From the NCBI GenBank assembly GCA_964035545.1, contig OZ037771.1:2284628-2348627 (forward strand): DNA of 64,000 bases, in the 5' to 3' direction. The position numbers and the translations under genes are program-made. Positions 53,401-64,000 of the stretch are shown piece after piece. Position 1 is the first letter of the stretch. Each line of letters starts with the position of its first letter. The DNA comes from Bugula neritina (lineage: Eukaryota > Bryozoa > Gymnolaemata > Cheilostomatida > Bugulidae). Below the pieces are notes generated by a model. It was given only the letters and a program-made list of their open reading frames with translations, had not been told where the DNA came from and searched no databases.

Positions 53401-56400
53401 GGTAAGTGTGAATGAGGGGTTAGCCTGTGATCTTTAACAGTGGACAGTGATAAAAGTAAACCCAATACTATGGTGTGCAGCATGAGCAGTATTATTCAGG
53501 TCTGTAAATTACAACATAGTGTTAAGAAAATATGATACTATTGTAATAAAAGTGATATAATATTATAATAGAATAAAAATGAAGAATAAAAATATTTGAT
53601 TTTAAAGCAGCTTCATCTGAATGAATGAATGTTGTAAAATAAATAAATACCATCGTAGTAATTATACCATGACAAATAAAATTCAATATAAAAAAGTCTT
53701 TGTTTATGGTAGTAGACTGGCTCTAAGTTTATAAAAGAAGGAGCTGGAAAAATAGAAGCATATTTGAATTTACTTTATGTTAACATATCTATTACAATTC
53801 CAATGCAAGTGATTCAGATTGTGAGCATTTTATGCTGCCTTCTAAAGGGGATATTATGATATCACTGTTCAGGGTATTAGGAAACCATATCATGTAGTCT
53901 CAGTTCTGTTTAGTCTCCTCCACATCCACCACCACCACTATCTCCCCCTCCACCACTACTTCCCCCTCCACATCCACCACTATCTCCCCCTCCAAAGAAG
54001 CTGTGTCCACCACTGCTCCAATACCCTCCACTTGATGTATTTCCACCTGTTGGTATATCAACACAAATGATTAAAACCCAACCAAGAAATAAATACTAGA
54101 AAAGCTGTTACTGTAATATGAACAACTGACAATAGATTGAATAATAGGGAAATAGCTATTATCAGTATCAATGCCACATGTACTTCAGCTGCAACTATGG
54201 TTAATTGTCAGACAAAAGTTTTTTTAAGAAAATGATAAAGTTTGTACAATGAAAGGTTAAACAGTTGAATATTAATATGACTGTGATAGTAAATTATAAG
54301 GGAAAGGTGAAGGAGGTAGAAGCATACCGTAGGTTTTCTTTTTGGTTCGTGCTCCACTGCTGTGAGTTCTAGATTTTCCAGCTGTAACAATTATAAAGTT
54401 GCATTTGCTGAAACAAGTACTGGGTTTCAGTTTAAGTGCACCCCTTTATAGTTTTACTGAAACTCATTGAAATTATATTTATGCCGAAGCTTACTTTCTA
54501 ATAGTGAAATATGACTCGCCTAATTGGATGACATTTGAAAACGTTATGAATCTGTAGTCAACAGTGAAGAATTATTTCAAATGAAATCAGACATATTTAT
54601 AAAAATTATAAAAAATCTCTCGAATTGCTGCAGCTTTATTTAAAGAGTTTGGGTCAGCCATTTGTTCTACAAGCTAGTAATTAAATGTCCATGTTACAAG
54701 GATTATCAGTATTATTTTGAGAGTTATCAAAAGCTAACAGTTTTGACTGATAGCTTTTAGAATGCAAGGCAACCCGAGAAATTGTTACCTTGGCTAATTC
54801 GAATTTTTGGCTGAGAATCGTGAAGGTATAAAGGTACCATCAGTAAGACATGTATGTAATAAGTAATTCATAAGTAGCAAGATGAAACTGCTTCTTATTG
54901 TAGCTTTAATAACATATAGGTAGGTATGTATCTTATTTGAAGCAGTTTTCTACTCTTATCTATATCACTGTAGTTCAGAAATTAATTATTTATATGTTTA
55001 TTCAATAAAAGGCAAAGTCACCACAATATAAATGACTAGTATAACTAACGTCAGCATAATATACTCATTGTGATAAACAGTAGCTGAAGTTTTTTAACTT
55101 ACAATTTGAGGACGTGTTTCCCATGACTTTTTCAGAGATTTTCTCCTGGTAAATCTATCTCCTTATTTAAAATAAACTATATCTTGCCTGAAAAGACTAG
55201 AATTTTAATCAGATACGAGTGGTTGCTGCTTCGGTTGTTGTGTTGTTTGTGTATGCCTGCGAGTGTATCCCCTGGATATTTATAGTAAATACTATTTCCT
55301 CCAAAGTGTAGGAAAATTCCTATTGTTGGGGATTCCCCGTTATTCACCATCAACATAAAATTATTCATTACAACATTTCGTCACTTATTGCGTAACATAT
55401 ATGCGCGCACAACGTTTTGTGCGCTAGCACTCTTTGAGGTTCAGTCAGTCGTATTATTCAATGGGAATAACCTATCGTCCCGGTTATCAGTTGCAACTAG
55501 CAATGCTGGAGACTTTATCAATTTCATTGAAAATAACTATGATGATTTCATTCGACACTTGAATGAAATATAAAAGAAATTTTGAATAGATTGTGATTCA
55601 ATCTTGCACAAAAATGATACTTTGAAATTATACAGCATAAAATTCCTATCCAGTTCTTGAAGGATGTTGTGAAAAAGCATTGCATGACGAGTCTAACAAT
55701 CTTATTATTTGTGCTTGACTAGGTTAGCAAATTGCACTGGGAAACAGCTTCATCACATGCTCATTGTAAACTATTGCCATAGATTGATAAATGATGATAA
55801 TCATACAAACTTGAAGTCATAAATTTGCTGTTTAGAATTGCCACTGAATTTTGTATTCAACACAGATCATAAAATTGATGCATTTTTAGTGAAAGCAACT
55901 TTTGAATGAATTTTAGCACATTGTTGATGCATACCTAAGGTGGATTTTTAATTAAGTACCTAGTTTTAATATTATTTATAATGTTATTTTCAGGATGGCA
56001 GACAAACATGATATATTATCATACTAGTTATGATCATTCTAAACTGGTAGTATTGGAAAGTCAAGCAAGCATTTTGTATTTACTATACATCTGTTTTGCG
56101 TCAATTCTTTACTGTATACTTTCAAAGAAAGTAATATATTATAGACCCCTCCACTCTAACAACATCTGCTATAGTTACTATACTATATATCTGCTATAGT
56201 TACTATACTATATATCTGCTATAGTTACTATACTATATATCTGCTATAGTTACTATACTATATATCTGCTATAGTTACTATACTATATATCTGTTATAGT
56301 TACTATACTATAATATATCTGTTATAGCTACTATACTATATATCTGTTATAGTTACTATACTATAATATATCTGTTATAGCTACTATAACTACTATGTAT

Positions 56401-59400
56401 ACTATAAAAACAAAGAGAACTAAACTGGGAAAACTAGAATGATGGGTGTTATATTCTCTTGTAGTTTTACATTCATTTTCTATATAATAGAAATTATCAA
56501 CTAAATGTATTATTTCTAGACCATGTTTTCACAATTGTGACTTTTCAAAGTTTGCGTAAGTGATGCAATATGCCAAGTATGGTCTCAATTTATAAATTCC
56601 AGTATCAAATTGTAGCTAAATGATTTTATTTATGAAAAAATTAGTTAAAGTTTCTAGTTGATTGTTACAGTCATTTTAAAAATTGTTACATAATTAGTTA
56701 ATTAACATAAAAGCATTTAGATGTTTTAGTATAAAATTTTCTTTACATAATAGTCTGTTAGCTGGAAATGCATAAAAAAAACAAAAAAATGAGAAATTTG
56801 ATCTTAAAAATGGAGAATGCAGTGGATAAATGTTACATACAAAAATTATAAAACATTATTGGTGGCTCATTTACTTCTGTAAGTCATATTGTAAATAATA
56901 TAATAAAAAGTCTGCCATTAACACCGCTACATTCCCCCTCCGCCACATCCGCCACCCCCTCCGCCACCTCCGCCACCTCCGCCACCATCCCCACCCCCTC
57001 CACATCCACCTCCTCCAAATCCACCTCCTCCAAATCCGCCTCCTCCAAATCCACCTCCTCCAAATCCACCTCCTCCAGCTCTCCTGAAGTGATTGTGCCC
57101 TCTGTTAGCTTTCTTCGCTCTACCACTGTTAGATTTTCTTGCTGTGAGAAATAAACACAGGCAGTTGTGAATAACTGAATAATCTAATCTAGCAGCCATT
57201 TCTTGATGACATCATCTAAAGAGTTTGCTTATCAATTCTTATATTGGAATTAAAATGTACATTTATAGGAGTTGTCCTCCTTTGCTACGTGTAATTCACA
57301 AATTGCTATTTGCGCATCTAAAATAAAACATAGTTACTGTAGTTTTTGATGATGAAAATAACTTTATACAAAAGCTTTATGTTCATATTACTTTGAATAT
57401 TTCACTTACAAGTTGAAGTTGTGTTCCCCATGATGTCTATTCAATGTGAATCCAGTAAATATATAGCGAGAGATGGTGAGAGATCTCTGTGACTATAGTT
57501 TTAGTTGTGTGTTTCTACTGTTGCCACTGACGTACTGTATGTAGACATAGGTGCTTGCATCCGTTATATAGTATCCATTATTTCCTGGCTATCGGGAAAC
57601 ACCGCTTCCACCTGAGGAACTTTTTACTATTGAATGCATTGTGAACAAGATACCTGTACATGCTGGTGCTAGGTGATTGCCAGTAAATGACCTTGTTATG
57701 TAATTAGTGGAATGTTGAATTATATAAATGTATTTATAAGTTGTGAGTCATGTAATCTACTGAGTGGCAGTTATACCAGGATATACTTTAATATAGCAGC
57801 AAGTACTATGAACAGGGAGTGCATATGCAATATTACAACACAATGATACAATACAATGCAATATAATATGTGTGTGCATTTGTATGTATTCAATATATTC
57901 TACTAATTACTTTCTATAAGCTAGAAGCATACAAAATTTCAAGTTCACTTCAAGCTGTGTTTAGAAATTTTTTTCAAAGTCTTTGTCTGCATAAAATTGT
58001 CATTGGTTGTAAAGTTGTGATTTATTTCCCCTGGCATTAACCTGGCGGAGCAAATAAACAACATTTTAAACAATTTTAAAAATGTGTAGTTTACACGGTG
58101 AAATAAAATGCTCATCATGATTTCCAGTCATGAAATAACTGCACATGATTTGTCTACTCTATAATGTGCTGCCGCAGTCTGTCAACTGCTGCCGCAGTCT
58201 GTCAACTGCTGCCGTGCAGATTTAGTTTGAAACTTTTTAACTTATCTCTTTGTCGTTTCTAAACTCTGTAGGAAGCAAAGGAGATTTTGGTCCTCTTGGA
58301 GTTGAGGGTAAAACTGGTAGGTCTGGTTTTGACGGCCGTCCTGGCACTAAAGGTCAACCTGGCGAGAAGGGAACTTCTGGTGAAGATGGATTTGATGGTA
58401 TTCCTGGTGACAAGGGTGAACCTGGTATACAAGGCCCTCAAGGTAAATGTAACTTGCATAATGTTAAATGTATAGCAACAATTATGTTTTGAAAACGTTA
58501 AAAATAGTTATGAAGGTAAGTACTTCATTCTGGACTAGTTTTTGCTGGTTTTTATACTTACTCAATAATAGAATTTTATGATGCCAAAAAATAATCTGTT
58601 TTTTCGAGAATTGTAAATATTGTCATAGAAGATTGTATTGAAGCTGTTAGGTAGTATCACCACATGGATACTATTTTATGAATGCAGGTGTACAAGGGGA
58701 AAGGGGGCCTGATGGGAAATTTATACCTTTTCTAAAGGGTATAAGCGGCTTGCCTGGAGTTCCCGGTAGACAAGGTTTGTTTTCTCTTTGTTTACTTATA
58801 ACTAATTGGCAGACAACACAGCAGTAATAATACTGTGCATTAACTTCTGCTCCAACAGTTGTCCAGTTAGGTATTCTAGCAGGCTCTATTCCAGTTCAGC
58901 CATTTTCTTTTATTAACAAATAATTTCTCATGACAGTAAAAATATATTCTAGAATTTGTGTTGGCCAGTAGTTTCTGTGATACTTTGCGGTTCAGTAATT
59001 TAACCAAATTTTGTGGTTGAATTACTTTTTATAGTTTTGTAGGAATTTAATTTCATTAAATAATTGAATGAAGTAGCTCGCTGACGATATTGTAGCTCAT
59101 TGCGTGTCTGAACTCGAAACTCTTGTAGTGTAGAAACCTACTGCTGCTTATATTGTTTATTTGTCATGTGTGCAGGGCCAATGGGAGATACTGGAGCTAA
59201 AGGAGCCCCAGGTCCAGTGGGAATTCCCGGTCAAGATGGGAATAAAGGTGCCAAGGGTGTTCCTGGAGAACCAGGTTTACCTGGTATACGCAGTCCTGTT
59301 AGAAGGTCTCCCAAAGGTGAGTCTAGTTTTTTTAATTTCACTCAAAAGTCAGTGAAACTTTTACAGTTTTAGGTTAGCTACTTATAAATATAGACTACTC

Positions 59401-62400
59401 ACAACACTCGACTATTCAACATTTTCGATTTTAGTCATGGATTCAATTATATCACTTTTAATTCTACACAATGTGGAAAAGCCGAGGCTAAACGTGAATA
59501 TCCCTTCAGTTGTTTATTAGAGCATTTCCTGTTGAATTAAGGAATATGTGAGCAAGCTGTTCTCAGTTATAACTTCTATTTGTGGCCCAATGAGGGTTCA
59601 AGAATAAAACTATTTTCCAGGTGACCGAGGTGATAATGGTCTTAGCGGTGCAGATGGTAGACCGGGTGTTCCAGGACTACCTGGAGAACGAGGTATGCCA
59701 GGAAATAGAGGGGAGACTGGTGACACGGTGTTTGGAGAGCCGGGTGTTGATGGTAGAGACGGAAGACCAGGTGTTGGAGGGTAAGTAGTAATTACTAGAA
59801 CACTGGAATCAAAGCGGCGAACAACTATATATATAGATATACTTTAGATATTCATACAGTAGGCAAGTTTAAGGAAACATTGACTAACTATTATCATATA
59901 TACAGTGCTGTGAAAAAGTTTAAGGACGCCTCCCTGTTTTCTATAATAGCAATGTTCCAGGCTAATTTTAAGACATAACTAAAGCATTTCCATAGGCATG
60001 GTGCTTATCAAAATGATCCTTAAGATCTCCTTAACTCATTCATATAAATTATAAGTGTCTCTTTTTACATCCTCCAAAAATTAGGGTAAAACAATGACAT
60101 ACTATGCATATATGGGAATTATTCAATGTTCTCACAATTTGTGTGTACTGTAGGACATCAGAATATTTTACTTGAAACATAGAAAAATATTATATGTAAA
60201 TTGTTATACACCTTATAGCAGCATTGCAACACACAGTGCTTTAAATTTTAGTATCAATATTTTGTTGGCCAGCCTATATTCTTAATCGCAAGTCGGCAGC
60301 GACGAGGCATCGACTTGTACAGCTTCTCCAACTCGTTTTCAGTCACGACATGATGCCATGCATGAATTACAAGCTCTATGAGTGTCACCTTAGTTGTTGA
60401 CTTCTGTGAAGAGACTATTTTAGCCATTCTTGACCATGAATTTCTTATTGGGTTCAAGTCCCGGCTTTGTGCTGGCCAGTTAAGCGTTGAGACCCTCTGC
60501 TTTTTTAACCACTTTTTAACTGTTTTTGCCCAATGGCATGGTGCATTGTCATCTTCAAATATGTTAATTTCATTTAAAAAGAAGTTTTTTATGATTGGAA
60601 GAAGTTTAGCATTGAGATTCTCTATATATTTTTGAGCATGATTAACATCATTCCAAAGCAACTACTGAGTCCGGCTACACTTTTTGATGTTATACAACCC
60701 CAGAACATAACACCGATAGGGTGCTTAATTGTTCGAAGAATACATTAGGGGTTATATTTCTCATACTGGTACCTTTTAACACAACAGTTTCCATCATGAT
60801 TCTTTACATTAAATATGGATTCATCTGAAAAAATTACTTTTTTTCTAATCATTCACTGTCTAATTACCAGGCTCCCTGGCCCACCGTAACTGGCTTTTTT
60901 GCTGCTTCTCGGTTGGTTGAGGCTTCCTCTTGCTTTGCGGCCATGTAAACCATGGCTCAGCAATCTTGCCTTATCAGGGATGACGAAGCTGGTGTTCCTG
61001 TTGATTCTGACTATTCTTTGCCTACTCAAGACTTGTTTTATGGCAATCTTTCTTGCTCATCCCAATGAGAACCTTGTCATCTCTAGGTGTGCTTATTTTT
61101 GGTCGGCCATTTTTAGGTCCATCTGCTACACTACCAGTGTCCATAAACTTCTTAATAATTTGATGTACAGTTGTCTTTACTTTGCTAACCTTTTCAGATA
61201 TTTTCCTAATTGAATAACCTTCTTTGTGCAAGAAAATTATTACAAACTTTGCCTCTGAAGGAAGATTTACAGCTCTCATTTAGTCTATGCGCAGCGCCCA
61301 AGTAGACACCATGTAAAAGCTCACAACTAAATGACATATTTCAAATTATAAAAGGAAGTCATACTTTATGATATCATGATGCCATGCACAAAGTCAAATT
61401 TCCCTATTTAGCCTTTTGTGGTTATAAAAGTTGATAAACTTTGGTTACATAAAAATACAGGAGTTGCGCTTCCCTAGCTGCTTGTGCAGTTGGCCCAAAA
61501 ATGGGTAGAAAACATCACAACAGCAAAAGTTTAAAAGATGGAAATTGTAGAGCACATTCTAAGGGTCATTTTGATATATAGAACTTGCAGGAAAATATTA
61601 AGAACTTACAAGAAATGCCTATTAAACAAGATACATAGAAATTTCTGCAAGCGTCCTTAAACTTTTTCACATCACTGTACTATACTCTGTGTGCATTTCA
61701 GCTGTTTGATTGCCTAATGCCTAACTTTATGGTTCATGTCTTGTTATGGCTCTTTGAATTCGAATGGTGTAGTTTTTTATTTATTTATAGTGAGAATTCA
61801 CAAAGTATTTATAATTAGGTTAAATGCTATTAGATTACAACTCTTGTGTACGTATAGACTATTATATCAGCTGCCTTATGTTGTTTATAGTATTGTGAAT
61901 AAGCTATATTGAACATAGAACATGCTACTAGGTTGAGTCATAAAGAGAGAATCAAGAACAACATGTACATATGTAGCCTTTTCTCTTAAAGCTTTTAGTA
62001 GCTTTTTTCTGAAAGCTTTTTATGGCTTTTTATTTTAAAGCCAGTATATCAACAATGCTATAATACAACATTGTTCATCAAAGAAGTGTCATCAGTTTTT
62101 TCAGCGAAACTTTTAGTGATCTCTTGAACTGTTGTGAACACTAATTGGTTGTAGAATACGCGGTAACCGTGGAGACAAGGGAGTGAAGGGTATTAAGGGC
62201 CGGGATGGTATATACATTGGTACACAGTCTAGGGTGGGGCCCAAGGGAGAGCCCGGCGACCAGGGAGGCGTTGGATATGATGGGGGTCCAGGAGCGAGAG
62301 GCTATCCAGGTATGTTCCTTTCATCACCTTTGTCCTATTCTACCACACTTTCCCATTTAGCTCAATGACAAAGTCCCTTGGTGTTCAATCTATTCTCAGG

Positions 62401-63613
62401 ACATAACTTGATAGCTAATACTGACTTTTGTATGCACTCAATGCTTGCTGGGTTTTAAGGAAAATAATCTGTAGTTTTACTGTTTCTACAAGAGTTGATA
62501 TTTTTTAAAGCAATTAATTATAACTGAAAGATAAACTGGTTAGTTATTTATCATCAAGAGTTACTCAATGGTTTGAAATTAGAGCCTGAGTTTTAAGGAT
62601 TGTTGCTGTATAAATATACCTGGTGTGTAGGTTTACCTGCTGTGTACCATATATACCTGGTGTGTAGGTTTACCTGGTGAGAGGTGTCCATATTGCCCTG
62701 ACGGCTCTGCTGGACCTAAGGGACAAGCAGGGGAACCTGGCTTGTCAGGTGAACCTGGAACAAGAGGACCCCCAGGATTTCCTGGTCAACTTGGAGCTAA
62801 AGGTTACCGTGGAAGGCGAGGAAGATCTGGAGACAAGGGTTTTCCTGTAAGTATATATATTAGATACATTTCACAGTTGTATTGTATCACACTGTTTATG
62901 AGTGAAAACCTACTAAAATCATATCATCTTTACTCTTTCTATATTTAAACCCCATTCATCTTGTGGTTTTGATTTTTTTCAAAAGTAAGCTTTTGATCTT
63001 AGTTTTTGCAAACAAAAGAAGACAATTTCCTAATTTAAGTTTTAATGATTTGTTGTTGAGTATGAATAATGTTCAGGTGAAGGTCACCTGGTCATGTGAC
63101 ATTGCTATTTTAGGGAGACATGGGTACGCAGGGCAGACCGGGACAGCCCGGATCACGTGGAGACATCGGTTCTATGATTATGATGCCTTCTGAAGAACCG
63201 GAGCCAGCTGAGATTGGGTTGAAGGGTTCCAAGGGTGAACCTGGCTTGCCTGGACCTTCTGGTGATGTCGGATTTCCAGGATTCAAGGGTCGTACAGGTT
63301 TTCCAGGTAAAGGGTTTTTGTTGTTGAATTTAAAATATTTATTTAGCATTTATTTTATTTTCAGCAGCTAAAAACCTCTAAGTTTGTTCGCTGTTTGGAA
63401 ACTTGAGTTTGTTTAGTCAACATTTGTCTGTTTTAGGACCGAGAGGGGACCGGGGTTTTAATGGGTTGCCTGGTGTGGACGGAGCGGACGGATTACCAGG
63501 TTTACCGGGTAGAAGAGGACCCAGGGGCCGGAGCATTGATGGGCTGAAGGGAAGTCGTGGTGACGACGGCATGCCCGGAGTTCCAGGTGTGAGAGGATAC
63601 CCTGGCCTGAAAG
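41479..63613 (+). CDS. COL4A1: Collagen alpha-1(IV)-type chain (5' part; runs off right edge)
   Basis: Nineteen exons in phase: 41479-41574, 42574-42636, 42751-42885, 43674-43718, 44471-44533, 46032-46112, 46802-46873, 48003-48074, 50216-50293, 50379-50466, 50951-51049, 58272-58442, 58688-58774, 59176-59316, 59621-59780, 62155-62309, 62668-62846, 63114-63306, 63437-63613. The start gives a signal peptide with core [18 protein letters not shown]. The 7S start [20 protein letters not shown] and the following KGSIGLPG resemble human alpha-1 (CHGVKGQKGERGLPG). Later [10 protein letters not shown] recalls alpha-1 GESCLICDIDG, and DVIGFVIPG its EILGHVPG. The alpha-1 class is also inferred from the head-to-head alpha-2 partner; the NC1 domain lies beyond the window. 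Interruptions include [46 protein letters not shown] and [16 protein letters not shown]. The last exon ends in phase 1 at AAAG|GTGAGA. Introns are longer here than in the partner gene (up to 7.2 kb). Confidence 0.88.
42574..44533 (+). other. 7S-type N-terminal region of the alpha-1(IV)-type chain
   Basis: Four exons: cysteine cluster (C-x4-C-x3-C-x2-C), the first Gly-X-Y exons, and exon 44471-44533 ending GFPGCNGTN, which carries the CNGT N-glycosylation sequon typical of 7S domains. The sequon has a counterpart in the partner gene (GCNGTDG). Confidence 0.88.
44534..46031 (+). other. Intron with a short imperfect hairpin
   Basis: 1.5 kb. At 45092-45134 ATCACTGACAGACA faces TGTCTGTCAGTGTGAT across a 13-base loop. 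The stem looks too short for a microRNA precursor. No other feature seen. Confidence 0.45.
46874..48002 (+). other. Intron, one perfect palindrome
   Basis: 1.13 kb, AT-rich. Bases 47706-47727 form a perfect 22-base palindrome centred on TGATCA. No gene or mobile element seen. Confidence 0.5.
48075..50215 (+). other. 2.1-kb intron, nothing recognised
   Basis: AT-rich sequence without supportable exon, repeat array or transposon ends; one minus-strand open frame (49657-49866) has no family features. Confidence 0.5.
50525..50704. repeat. ~19-bp minisatellite, about 9-10 copies
   Basis: Repeated GAGTTTGTATAACCTGTT with GATCTGTT variants, in the intron 50467-50950. Confidence 0.85.
51430..51830. 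repeat. 26-bp minisatellite, about 15 copies
   Basis: Units of AGTATAGTACTGACAGTCAC plus AGTAGT, highly similar to each other, in the large intron of the alpha-1-type gene. Confidence 0.92.
52736..53419. mobile_element. Harbinger-like non-autonomous element (MITE), 684 bp
   Basis: Terminal inverted repeats of about 42 bp: the left end starts CCCCCTATTCACACTTACCG, and the right end read inward starts CCCCTCATTCACACTTACCG. Both continue into a shared CGTACGCCGTAACAGCAAA, with a few mismatches. TTA flanks both sides (52733-52735 and 53420-53422), a 3-bp target duplication of the TWA type used by PIF/Harbinger elements. The interior is AT-rich without a transposase frame. Confidence 0.85.
53910..55124 (-). 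CDS. Small Gly-rich protein with N-myristoylation start (paralog 1), nested antisense
   Basis: Three exons, 55103-55124, 54328-54381 and 53910-54046, join to 213 nt, 70 residues. Exon 1 encodes only MGNTSSN plus one base; exon 2 a basic stretch ([18 protein letters not shown]); exon 3 a Gly/Ser-rich tail with two cysteines ([15 protein letters not shown]-stop). MGNTSS fits the MGxxxS/T signal for N-myristoylation; with the basic stretch it suggests a membrane-attached inner-leaflet protein. No family is recognised. It lies inside an intron of the alpha-1-type collagen gene on the opposite strand and is paralogous to the gene at 56927-57431. Splice sites are normal and in phase. Confidence 0.75.
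55279..55338 (-). promoter_or_regulatory. TATA box and two kappaB-like sites upstream of paralog 1
   Basis: Reading on the minus strand toward the gene: GGGGAATCCCC (55328-55338), GGAATTTTCC (55311-55320), then TATAAA (55279-55284), about 155 nt before the start codon. The first is a near-perfect palindromic Rel/NF-kappaB site, the second a symmetrical half-match. The spacing fits an inducible core promoter. Confidence 0.5.
56166..56395. repeat. ~25-bp AT-rich minisatellite, about 9 copies
   Basis: Units CTGCTATAGTTACTATACTA plus TATAT, drifting to CTGTTATAG forms at the right end; each unit contains TATAGTTACTATA, a near-palindrome. Confidence 0.88.
56927..57431 (-). CDS. Small Gly-rich protein with N-myristoylation start (paralog 2), nested antisense
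   Basis: Two exons, 57410-57431 and 56927-57141, join to 237 nt, 78 residues. Exon 1 is again 22 nt, encoding MGNTTST with the same donor form (T|GTAAGT) as paralog 1. Exon 2 starts [20 protein letters not shown] and becomes a GGGGF repeat (five copies), then almost pure glycine with two cysteines, ending CGGGGM. The start fits the N-myristoylation signal. Exon 2 corresponds to exons 2 and 3 of paralog 1, so one intron differs. A TATATAA-like element lies at 57564-57570. No family recognised; function unknown. Confidence 0.75.
57564..57570 (-). promoter_or_regulatory. TATA-like element of paralog 2
   Basis: TATATAA on the minus strand about 133 nt before the start codon, a similar distance to the TATA box of paralog 1. 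Confidence 0.4.
58169..58216. repeat. 20-bp tandem repeat, 2.4 copies
   Basis: CTGCCGCAGTCTGTCAACTG repeated twice and part of a third time, just upstream of exon 58272-58442. Confidence 0.85.
59903..61677. mobile_element. Tc1/mariner element, 1775 bp, decayed
   Basis: Inverted ends CAGTGCTGTGAAAAAGTTTA (left) and CAGTGATGTGAAAAAGTTTA (right, read inward), each followed by AGGACGC, flanked by TA on both sides (59901-59902, 61678-61679). It lies in the intron 59781-62154 of the alpha-1-type gene, with a broken transposase on the minus strand. Confidence 0.93.
60254..61279 (-). pseudogene. Tc1-type transposase remnant
   Basis: The N-terminal piece (61022-61279) has a helix-turn-helix ([20 protein letters not shown]) and a GRPK motif; the C-terminal piece (60254-60661) has [10 protein letters not shown] and [15 protein letters not shown]. 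In active Tc1 transposases the last motif reads NPIENLW, so the catalytic Glu is replaced by Arg here. Stops and frameshifts fill the part between the two pieces (about 60662-61021). The copy cannot be active. Confidence 0.88.
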
Positions 63614-64000
63614 GTGAGATTTATTACACCGTGAAACGGTGCAGACTGGGGTACTTTATTCACACCAGTAAGCGCTGAAATTTTGCTCGTCATTTGAATT
63701 CTAAGTTTTAAATTGCAAATGATAACAGGCTTGGCTGTTTATGATGCTGCGTGTTTTGAGTTGACAAAATTGTGATGTCATGAGGTTGAGTAGGATATTG
63801 CTAGTACATTAAAGGGGTAAAGTAACTTGTCTATAGTAATATTTAGAGCTGTTCTGTCCTCTATTCACTCAGTAAGCTTGTCATAAACTTACGGCATTAC
63901 AGCTCTCTTTAGGGGTTAGCAAATGGGTGGCATATATAAAGGCACTCTTAAAGTTCATGAGAGGATAGAGAGGGTAGTCAGTGCTTCAATGGTTTACATC
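63614..64000 (+). other. Start of an intron of the alpha-1-type collagen gene
   Basis: After the donor at 63614 I see no further exon up to the edge of the window. Confidence 0.6.

Noticed and set aside
56884-57126. Minus-strand acidic open frame with [10 protein letters not shown] repeats
   Set aside because: It is a shifted frame of the GGGGF repeat in the nested Gly-rich gene; the MGNTTS frame has a proper first exon and start.
62632-62667. Alternative acceptor at GTGTAG|GTTTACCTGC upstream of exon 62668-62846
   Set aside because: A short duplication of TACCTGGTGTGTAGGTTTACCTG made two acceptors; only the second continues in Gly-X-Y ([13 protein letters not shown]).

Overview
This is nuclear DNA from an AT-rich metazoan with intron-containing genes (GT-AG splice sites, short exons, 0.1-7 kb introns). 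The gene content fits an invertebrate, possibly a spiralian, but the species cannot be fixed from the sequence. I rebuilt exon models by hand from both strands, using splice sites, reading phase and remembered family sequences; no search was run.

Layout, left to right: (1) 1-7506, minus strand: 5' part of an ICE1 (KIAA0947-like, Little Elongation Complex) gene, running off the left edge. (2) 7507-8727: short divergent intergenic region. (3) 8728-11823, plus strand: complete seven-exon cyclin C gene (CCNC). (4) 12759-40588, minus strand: a type IV collagen gene of the alpha-2 type, tail-to-tail with CCNC. (5) 40589-41478: shared head-to-head promoter region with CCAAT and CACGTG motifs. (6) 41479 to the right edge, plus strand: a second type IV collagen gene of the alpha-1 type (7S region plus much of the triple helix; its NC1 domain lies outside). 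The head-to-head pairing of alpha-1 and alpha-2 chains matches vertebrate COL4A1/COL4A2.

The alpha-2 gene is the most unusual locus. First, about 267 cysteine-free, mostly helical, non-collagenous residues sit between the signal peptide and the cysteine-rich 7S start, in four exons all bounded by phase-0 introns. Second, its 3' part is present twice: exons at 21748-17385 and exons at 16666-12759 each encode about 330 Gly-X-Y residues plus a complete 12-cysteine NC1 domain. The two cassettes have exactly the same coding length from first base to last NC1 cysteine, and their main triple-helix interruptions fall at the same residues, although several introns differ. Both can be joined in phase to the same upstream exon, so the gene looks able to make two alpha-2 chains with alternative C-termini; a truncated tandem copy is the competing reading.

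The 7.2-kb intron of the alpha-1 gene (51050-58271) holds two small minus-strand paralogous genes for glycine-rich proteins that begin MGNT(T/S)S (predicted N-myristoylation). One has two kappaB-like sites just upstream of a TATA box. The same intron has a 684-bp Harbinger-like MITE, and another alpha-1 intron carries a decayed Tc1/mariner element (59903-61677). Several minisatellites lie in introns.
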